64,000 nt of DNA from positions 129,501-193,500 of the forward strand of contig CAUYVT010000041.1 in the NCBI GenBank assembly GCA_963576565.1. The letters are read 5' to 3'. The DNA comes from Aspidapion aeneum. Its lineage: Eukaryota; Arthropoda; Insecta; Coleoptera; Brentidae. The position numbers and the translations under genes are program-made. The notes beneath the pieces were generated by a model. That model did not search any database. It saw nothing but the letters and a program-made list of their open reading frames with translations, and was not told the origin of the DNA. How positions within the stretch are numbered: position 1 is the first letter of the stretch; each line of letters starts with the position of its first letter. Positions 55,699 to 64,000 of the stretch are shown piece by piece.

Positions 55699-57494
55699 CT
55701 ACGAGCGCCTGGGTCCGTTTCCCTGACGATTACAATTTCGACATTCTCTGACCGTTACCCCTGCCTGACCACACGAATAACATTGCTTACCTCTAGATAA
55801 TGCGCACCCGATGGCCATGTGCCCTGTTTGGTTGCATCTATAACAAACAACGTCCCTATTCGCCCTACCAGGTCTAGCACCTTGTGGTGGTTGTCTATCC
55901 CTATCATTTTCACTAGACTGACCACTAGCTGGTTGTTGCCTATCTCTATCAGCTCTAGCAGCGGAACTGCTTACTGGCTGCTGCCTATCTCTGTTAAATC
56001 TATTATCAGGAATATTCAAATTCTGTTGATTTGATGTCCCGGCACCTGATATTTGAATTGCATCAACCCCTGTTGGAAAATCGTCAAAATCGCTCTCTAC
56101 GTCAACGTAGGCCAAGTCAGGTTCAATAGATTGGTTTCTTCTAGGAGTAAAATTCTCCTCCTCTAACCCATATCTCTGGTCTATTCTACGACACAAATCT
56201 TTTAAATGTGATAGGCTATTGACCTCAGTAGCAATCAACCCTTTCTTATAAATGTCCGCGATATTTCTGAAGACGATAGCTAATTTTGCCTCTTCAGAAA
56301 CAGGACGCCAAGTCTTTGGAAATACGTGTTCATGACAGCAATATAGGTCCCTATAGTCTCTCCAGGGCCTTGTTTACGTTTTTGGATCTCCTTCAATAGC
56401 TTCTCGCCATATGAAGAAGGAAGATACTCTGCCATGAACCTCTGTTCCAGCTGTTCCCATGTATGAACTTCTCTACGAACATCTTTATAAAAAGTATAGG
56501 CTGACTTTTCAAAAAGATCAATGCCTGAGTTCAGTAGAACTTTTTTACTAACTCCTCTAGCCTGACTCAACTCGTCCACTCTCTCAAAAAATGCGGTGAC
56601 GGAGATCGTACCCCTCTCGCCTGTAAACTTTAAGTTCCATTTATGTGGAGGTACAGGTGCAACATGATATGAAGTACCAGGATCACTTGACATTGGCACT
56701 GGCGACGAACATGAAAATGGTCGTGACTGAGCAATTGGTGAAATGCTACTTTGGACGGCAGCCAAACTCATAGGAACGGTAGACGGTTGTTGATAATGAA
56801 AAGCTGATGCACGGTCATTCTGAATTAGCATTGGGGGTGGTGCCTGTATTGGTGCTTGAGTTGGGTTCGTAAGCACTTGCATTTGCAATGGAGCAATGAC
56901 CGACGGTTGGTTTGTGGGCTGTTGAGCTGTTCTTTGTGTGCTCGAGAGCTGCGGTTGCGGGAAATGAGACTGGTTAGGTGTGTTGCCAGCATTTGTCGAG
57001 TGGTCTGAGCTTCGACTCGTTGATTGGGTTTCAGATGCTTCATCATCCTCTGAGGTAACGCCAATTCTTAGTAAATCTGTTGCTTGGCTCTGCAATCTCC
57101 CAATCAAACTCAAGGTTTCCGCAACCAGTATGCCTTTGGTTTGACTTTCTTCAAAGTTAGACGGATTCATGTTATTTATCCTGGCCAACACGTGTTCCAA
57201 CCTTACAGCGATTTTTCTAAACTCTCCCCCTTTGCTCGTACCAGAGAACTTCTCTACCAGCGGTACCAGACTATCAAGCTTCTTCATGCAGCTAAAAGCA
57301 TCCTGGCCAAATTTAAAGGGATACGGAGGGTATCTCATACTTGCATCAGTCTTTTCTCTTTGTTTGATCAGCATAAGCTGTTGTTTCATCTCTTCCACCG
57401 ATCCAATAGCTATGCCTCTCCATGTTAACTCATAGATTAATTCGTCCTTGACTAAGTACTTTATGTCAGACAACCGACTCAAAGAAATAGCCAT
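55699..57494 (-). pseudogene. gag: Gypsy gag, one frameshift
   Basis: 57494-56280 (404 codons) starts 'MAISLSRLSDIKYLVKDELI', has a Pro/Gln-rich middle and a capsid region 'WNLKFTGERGTISVTAFFER' to 'YIAVMNTYFQRLG'. A one-base shift near 56300 leads into 56238-55699 ('EEAKLAIVFRNIADIYKKG'), with an RDRQQP-type repeat and two zinc knuckles, 'CYRCNQTGHMAIGC' and 'CYSCGQAGVTVREC'. The ATG sits in a good context (caccATGG). The TAG is at 55701-55699, just past the slippery heptamer at 55723-55717. Confidence 0.9.
55717..55723 (-). promoter_or_regulatory. -1 ribosomal frameshift heptamer G GGA AAC
   Basis: In the gag frame the codons are CAG GGA AAC, so the heptamer is in the X XXY YYZ phase. It lies 15 bases before the gag stop, and the -1 frame from here runs into protease without a stop. 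GGGAAAC is an established retroviral slip site. Confidence 0.75.
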
Positions 57495-60400
57495 GGTGCC
57501 TTTTATTTAAAACTTTAAACTTTAAATAAACTCTTAATTATACCTCCCAATTATAAAACTAAACCACGCAATAACAAACACAAAGTTCACTTTAAATTCA
57601 CCAGTGAAAATCACTATACATTTTCTCACAAATGTAGAAAATATAAAACTTAAATACGGGCAGACGCGAACAAAATCGAAGAACACCGGAGCAGTAAGAA
57701 AATAAAATTTATTTGCATTTAAAAATGTAATCATAGTTTATATTAAGTATTTGTACAACCAACTATGACGTCCAACCTTGCAGAGATATAACTACTTAAA
57801 TCCTATATTAGAATTAGCAAGTAGCCATAACAAAAGTTAAAAAAAAATAAAAGAGAGACAAGAGTTTTGGCAGTGTTCAGGTCTTATGTTCCACTCCTGC
57901 GTGAGTAAAACCGAAAAAAAAATAATTGCGCTTATCCTAGCTGAACTGGATTAAAATTAAAGTTAAGTGATGTTTGTTTACCTCAGCAACCGAATAGGTA
58001 AATTTATACCTAAATGGAACGTACAACAGACTACCTATAACAAAAAAAATCCCAAAGCTGTTGTACACAGTTAACGCTAGGGTATACTCCTGCTATTGCA
58101 GAACGGCTCCACTAATAAACTCCTCAAAAAAAAACCCAAATCGCCGTATACAAATTGCGTTGAATTAGACTAGTAAGGATGTTGTGTGTAATTAAAAAAA
58201 GAATTTTAAAAAAATTACCGATGTTATTAAAAAATTTACAGAAATAACGTCTTGGTAGGACTGCAACTCTCTAATCTTCATTAAAATGAAATTCCCAAAA
58301 CTTAAACTAAATTGATGCAAACCATGGTCAAGAAGACTATAGGATCGTACCGAAAGGTGCCCAAAAAAAAATTTTTTTTTTAATTTTTTTTGGTGTCGAC
58401 CACAGTAGCCCAATAATCAAAAAAAAGATTAATTAGTGGCTCACTAAAATTTTCAAAATATTACTCTACCCTGGCTTGGAGTAGGGAGAAAAAAAGTTAA
58501 AACAAATGATGATAGGTTGTTAAAACGCGAGGGTTCGAAATGAAATTATATTTTAATTCAGAAAAAAAAATAATTAGATAAACTGGTAGAACCATTGTAG
58601 GGACCATTGTAGGGACAAGGTACAAGTTTCCCTTCTTAAAAAATTTTTTTAAAAAAATATTTAAAAAATATTTTCAAAAAAAAATTAAAAATGTTTAAGT
58701 GGGGTTGCAGCTCCTATTAACGATTTTAAAAGAATTAAAATAAAATTAGCACTAAAAAAATCTTATTCGAGTTGTATGCAACAGTTTTTTGTTCTTTTTC
58801 TTTGAAAAAAACTGTGGCAATGTGAAAAGTAAATGAGCTAGAAAATTAATTTACTATACAAAAAAATGTTGAAAATTAAATTTACTTAAGAATCATAAGG
58901 TATAAAAATCGTAATTGCAAAAAAACCAATCAGTTTAGGAAAAGTTAAAAAAATATTTATGTTACAAAAAAACAAACGATGTTAGTATATTTGTTTAAAA
59001 TTATTACTAAAGGAAACAAACAACGTGAGTACTCATTTACTGTACCACTATAATAATGTGAACCTAAGTTTTAAACTTTGCACTCAACCCCGTAAAGAAT
59101 TATCTTGTGCGCACTTAAAAAAAAAACAACTATGAAAAAAAATTCCAAGGTTCACCTATAACGTTGTAAAACTAAATCTGCCTACTCAAGTGTCTTTACA
59201 CACAACATCTAATCAAAAAAATTTTTACTGCTTAATGCATTCTCAGATCCTTATTCCCGGTGTTTACGTGACATAAAATTAAGTTGGGCCCTTTCCGCAA
59301 CTATTCGTCAAAGCAAAATTACCAAATGTCCAAGGGCTAATGAGACCCTATCACCTACAAATGATATTTTGAAATGAAACAGTTGGGAATAATCCTGCGT
59401 AAAAACCAGAAAACAAAATCAAGAACCAAAAACTATTACCTTAATTTTAAAAGAGCATAATAAAACTCCCGGCCCCAATTAAACTTTTGTTATCTCAACA
59501 AAACTAGGCCTAAAACCAAAAACTTTTTATTAGACATTTCCCCTATTCCCTAAGTATAATGTCAATAAAACCCAAAACTTGTGATTTCCATTCCAATCCC
59601 ATCTGGACTCTATATATTTTTCCAACGGTTAAACGCCCACAGGCGAAACAATATCTTATTTCAAAGAAAGGTGAAGATATTTTGGAGCGCCCTGTGAAAA
59701 TAGGACACTATTATGGAAAATTGTTCAGAGCAGTGTTCTTACTAATTTTTAACCTAAATATATCTAGTTCCCTCATGTGCATATTACTATTTTAATTCCT
59801 ATCATAACTAAACAGATCACAAAAATTGTCTTTCTCCGCAAATCTGCAAGGTCCTGGAAGATGTGAGATTCAGCCTGTAGGCCAAATTTGGATGTATTTT
59901 AATTTAGCGAAAACCGAAGTTGCGAAATCCTAAAAAGATTAGCAGGAAGTCCTCGTTCCTCGATTTCTACACTCCGAACCAAACATTTCTTCCATTTCCA
60001 CCCAGCTCGCGGGAGGAAAACCCCTAATTATTGCAATACAAAAGGTACTACTATCATATTATGCATAACAAAAACAAGTATATGCCCTCATCATTGTTTA
60101 GTCGCATCAAAGAAAACCTATTGTTTTTAAATTTATTCTTAGGTTGAAAAATTTTTTTTTAAATTCAATGATCTTAAATTTATTGTTTAACCTGAACACT
60201 TTTCCATTTATTCCACAAAATTTGCTTCATTATTTGAGGTATGAAATTATTTTAAAATTCAAAAAATGAAATAAAAAAAATTATTTCCCAATTGTCCACA
60301 ACTTCCAAGTTTTCATCCCTAAATACCTAGGTACTTTCTCAGTCTAACACCATCCATCGTTATCCAACATAACGCTTTAATTTCAGAAGCAACAAAACGA

Positions 60401-62550
60401 GGATAACGTGAAAAAGCTAAGCAAGTAAGTTGGAAGTTGCTTTACAATGGGCGCAGATGTAAGGCCCCCTTAAGTACACGCCACTGTCCTGAAATGCAAA
60501 CTAACAAAAAACTGAAGACTAGCATATCTGCCGTCACACAACATTTGGCATGAAATTAAAATAATTTCATATCTTACATCAGTATCCTCCAAAAACAAAA
60601 CGTTTTTTTTCTATAAGACCCAAACACTTAACCAATAAATCTTGTTATTTAAAATTATGATTCGGAAGTAAAAAGATTTATTTATTCCTGCCTGATCAAC
60701 TAAGACAAAAAAAGTTCACCTTTTGTAACTCAAGAAATTCCTGTTTGGTCCCCTAAAAAAATATAACCTGTCTAGTCACCCTTTAAAACTACGACCACTA
60801 TACAAACCGTTTTGACCAAAACAAGAATTCGAGAAGTTATGTTTACAGAAAAAAAATAATCTTTTTAAGAAAGATTAAATTATTTAAAAAAAGAAGTAAA
60901 ATTTTGAAATATTTTTACCAATTATCACCGCATAGCATTTATATTTAGTTGAAAGTCTCTCTTAAATTCACTGACCAATTTCACGGCCTCACAATGACAT
61001 TACTTTAAAAAAAATTACTGAACTTTACAAATGAACTAAAAAAAATCAAAAAACTTATATCTATATCTGTCTCAGTTAAACATTTCTTTTGTGGTATTAT
61101 ATCTAGTTGGGCTTCAAATTCATTTTCTCCGTATTCAATCCGGAGCAGGCAAAACTTCTCAAGGCTCAAACATAAATGTTTGCCCTCCATTGGCCATGAC
61201 CAAGCTATGACCTGAACGCAGAAAAAAATACAGAAAAAAGTAATTGTGAACCAGAAAAACTTTAATTGATAGAAATACCCGTAGGTCATTTTTTTTTTAA
61301 AAATGCACTCCAAAGCCCAACGCTGTATATTCTACCAAGAAAAAAAATTGACCAGTCACGAAAACACAACTAGACAACTAGACTGGCAACCAAAGACCTA
61401 AAAAAACTGTCTTTCAAAAAATACCCCAAAAAAAAAAATGTTAACTGGACCTCTGGCGTTGATCTTCAGCCAATATGTTGCTCTAGGAATTTTAGCCTTG
61501 TGTTCCCTAAACTTCCGAGCTAACTATAAGTAGTAGTACCCTCCTCTGACCCGATGTAACTGAGTGACGTAAGGTCTTAAATGCCATCAACAGTTACCAC
61601 CAAAAAACAAGAAAAGAAAATGACAAAGCAAAATAAACTCATTTTCCTTTTCTTTCATTACTAATTAATACTTTCAACTAAACAAAGCTACCAGCTGTTA
61701 AGCTATATTTACTTTAAAACAACCTAGCCAAGAAAAATTTGTGTGAAACCCTGTAAAAATATTCCAACTTCCAAGTAGTGATATCCCACAAAAAATTAAA
61801 ATCACCAAAAAAAAACTTGTTGACCTAAATAAATTGACTGTACTAAAAAATAATCTGTGAAACAATTTCTATCTTATCACAAGCAGGAAATAATAACATA
61901 TAAATAAATGAACCTGCAAAAAAAATTGTTAGAAAAACACACTACCTATGTCATATATTTAAAAGATAAAAAGACCATGTCTGGAGGTCCATCTACCTAT
62001 AAATCAACAAAAAAAAAATTGAAGTAAATTTACATTGTTGTATTTATTTTTCTTAAAAAAAAATTAAAAAAATTAAAACATGTTTTTCCTACAAAAACTT
62101 TAAAGAATTAAGACATGAGTTGGACTCGGTTGAATAAAACTCCCATGTTTTTTATCTACTTATTCTTCCTTAATAAATAAAAATGAATCTTTTATTTTCC
62201 AAGAAAAAATCTGTGAAGATAAGCTAACAAAAACCTATGAGAATTACTAAAACAACAAAACGAATTCCAAATCAAGGCTCAAATATTACTAAAAAAATAT
62301 TTAAAAAGTGTTATTTCCAAAAAATATTTAAAAAGTGCTATTTCCATTTTTTATTTAAAAAATGATTGGGTGTCAAAAAACACCGACAGCCATTGAAAGC
62401 TTTTAACCTGGCTTTGGCTGTAACACAGGTAAAAAAAAATTAAAAAAAATTAAAAAAAAAAATTCAAAAAAACTTTTTTCTTTTTTCCAAATTTAAAAAA
62501 TCAAAAAAAAATTACATCAGATGTTAAAAAACTAGCCAAAAACACACTTA
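57495..62550 (-). other. Gypsy 5' leader, ~5 kb, no ORF
   Basis: Between the PBS and the gag ATG there is ~5 kb of AT-rich sequence with poly-A/T runs (for example 58670-58690, 62440-62480) and no recognisable gene; 78- and 102-codon ORFs at 59559-59795 and 61005-61313 have no domain. It may be spliced out, be a non-coding insertion, or carry packaging signals. Confidence 0.6.
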
Positions 62551-62558
62551 GGGCGCCA
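62551..62558 (-). promoter_or_regulatory. Gypsy primer-binding site TGGCGCCC
   Basis: Three bases inside the 5' LTR end (GGCCACA|AAT|TGGCGCCC). Complementary to a tRNA 3' end of the form GGGCGCCA, as in lysine tRNAs; the following bases (taagtg) fit less well. Confidence 0.75.
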
Positions 62559-62561
62559 ATT

Positions 62562-64000
62562 TGTGGCCTATTAAAATGCGTTGGATGCCATTTGTGGCAG
62601 CTTAAAGACGTTGCTGCCATTTTGTGACACTGTAATTAGAATAATACCAATTTGCCAGCTTGTGACACAACAAAACCACTGAATAATTAAACAAATATCT
62701 GGAAGCAGAACTGTATTTTCCAGCTAGGTAAAACATTGATATGCCCGGTAACTTTTATACAGTGGAGAAGGGGGGGTTCAGAAATAAGAAAATTTGAAGT
62801 GCGCAACATTATTTAATACCAATGTTTTACAGAGAAGTTCTTAAATAAAATACAGTTCAACCCAAACGTTGTAGCCAAACAATGAAATTCCAACTAATTC
62901 CGAGGCTTCTAGAATATTTGTGTAATTAAAAAAAAACCAAAAAAAATTTGACTAATAGACAAAATAAAAATTCTAAAAGATTGAATTAAGATGACAAAAA
63001 TAGAAGCACTTTACAGGCAGATGGACTCCTTTAACAGGTCATAGTGTACCTACCTTTGAGTCGGTAGCGTAGGACTCAATTATATGAATGATAAAAAAAA
63101 CATATATACTTCCAAAATTATTCCGTCATAGGGGAGGTCTGGACCAAATATCTGTTGTCATCATTCTACGTTAGGTAGAACGAGACAGACAGCAACTCAG
63201 TCCGAGATCTACCCCATGAGGCAAAACAATGTAAGGAGACCGCTAAAAAAATATAACCTCATCTCTCTTTTTGTCTCTGCAAAGTTGGTCATTGGGATTG
63301 TACAAATAACACAAAAATTTAGTTCATCTTGTGTATTTTAAAATCTGAGGAAAAGATGGTGCTGAAATATTATAGGACAGAGTAAAATAAATAAACGCAA
63401 AGCATTTTGAATTTCGAAGAAAAAATGTTACTTAAATATGCCGCAAAAATGAACCTTATCTTGCGTTTACAAGCAATGCTGAAATATACTATAAAATTTA
63501 TGGAGAAAAATAATTACATAAAAAAAAATTGTTGTTTGCATGAAATTGAAGGAAACTCCTACCTTGGTCCTGTTTTTATTTTCTAATTACTATGTTATTT
63601 TCTGTAAACCTGGAAAAGTGGTGTTTCTCCAGGCATTCTCGCTGCTACTGCTGTTCTGGTTTGCTCGCGTCTCCCCTCGTGCTTGCTTAGCACATGGTGC
63701 TAGGGCAGCACATGGTGGTCAAAAGGTTGTTGGCTTCTTGCCCGAGCGTAAAACCCTGTGGAAAATGAAATGTTTCAGTTTCCTGGAATTCGTCAATTTT
63801 GCACGAAGTTCCCCTACACCGAGTAATTTAAATCGAGAACCCCATGTCGACTCAATAAAATAAAGTAGATTTAAACAGATGAACTAAAATAACCCTAACG
63901 TACCTTTCCCAGGGTTACAACTGGCTCGTCCGGCTTCCCACCAGCGTCCAGCACAGCTGTCAATGGAATGAACAGGGCTGTAGACAAAGGATAAAAACAA
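62562..64000 (-). repeat. Gypsy 5' LTR, partial (continues past the window)
   Basis: Matches 49184-50640 almost base for base. The antisense ORF (63540-63863) and the acceptor and donor near 63900-63980 are repeated. It differs by ~20 substitutions and lacks 14 bp ('gttatgacgtcata' region at ~50074 of the other copy). Confidence 0.92.

Larger units (their letters stand above)
49184..64000 (-). mobile_element. Large Gypsy LTR retrotransposon (runs off the window)
   Basis: Minus strand. 5' LTR from 62562 beyond 64000; PBS at 62558-62551; leader to 57495; gag 57494-55699; protease and pol 55690-52571; polypurine tract ~52545-52537; 3' LTR 52532-49184. The internal part is ~10 kb. The 1.44 kb of the two LTRs that can be compared differ at about 20 positions plus one 14-bp deletion by eye, so the insertion is relatively recent. 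If the 3.35-kb LTR is right, the whole element is close to 17 kb. Gag has one frameshift and pol one in-frame stop. Confidence 0.9.

Overview
This is a eukaryotic, AT-rich stretch (roughly two thirds A+T by eye) made almost entirely of transposable elements and their remains. No complete host gene is recognisable. Insect-type Gypsy, BEL/Pao, RTE-like and CR1/Jockey-like retroelements, hAT- and Tc1/mariner-type small elements, tRNA-like SINE heads and many foldback repeats point to a repeat-rich insect (or other arthropod) genome. I cannot name the species from sequence alone.

Layout. 1-2.6 kb: a cluster of ~520-bp units in inverted and tandem order, with a hairpin-ended repeat inside its left arm. 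3.2-7.6 kb: two decayed LINEs. 8-16.4 kb: a 142-bp tandem array, further hairpin-ended repeats, a hAT-type MITE with a perfect 8-bp target duplication, a perfect-looking hairpin, a 1.6-kb symmetrical element carrying one plausible coding first exon, and several foldback elements. 17.8-21.6 kb: an inverted pair of tRNA-like sequences, a second copy of a CCCAACTGC-ended family, and a CR1/Jockey-like LINE with a 351-codon RT ORF. 22-27.7 kb: a broken IS630/mariner transposase, a second hAT MITE and a pogo/Tigger deletion derivative with TA target duplications. 27.8-31 kb: a near full-length RTE-like LINE (minus strand). 31.2-38.3 kb: LINE tail fragments, a hairpin-ended repeat with a paralogous 'empty' site next to it, a ~2-kb palindrome, a 270-bp tandem array, a 110-bp-TIR element and a third CCCAACTGC-family copy.

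38.8-64 kb is a three-layer nest. A BEL/Pao element lies on the minus strand (3' LTR ~38840-39241, pol, protease, gag, 5' LTR remnant to 49183). A 4.6-kb LINE on the plus strand (42868-47468) interrupts it between protease and RT, and a tRNA-derived SINE sits near the gag start. A large Gypsy element on the minus strand (49184 to beyond 64000) is inserted in the BEL 5' LTR. The Gypsy element has gag, a -1 frameshift heptamer, protease and an 875-codon RT-RNase H-integrase ORF. It also has an unusually long inferred LTR (~3.35 kb) with splice-site pairs and a 5-kb leader.

The observations most worth following are: the LINE ORF1 that joins an OTU-protease-like domain, a C2H2 finger and an esterase-like domain; the hairpin-ended family with 118-bp tandem cores and a filled/empty site pair; the symmetrical element with a candidate SWIM/YqaJ-type first exon; the 2-kb palindrome; and the splice and antisense-ORF architecture of the Gypsy LTR. 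All family names come from reading motifs; nothing was searched.
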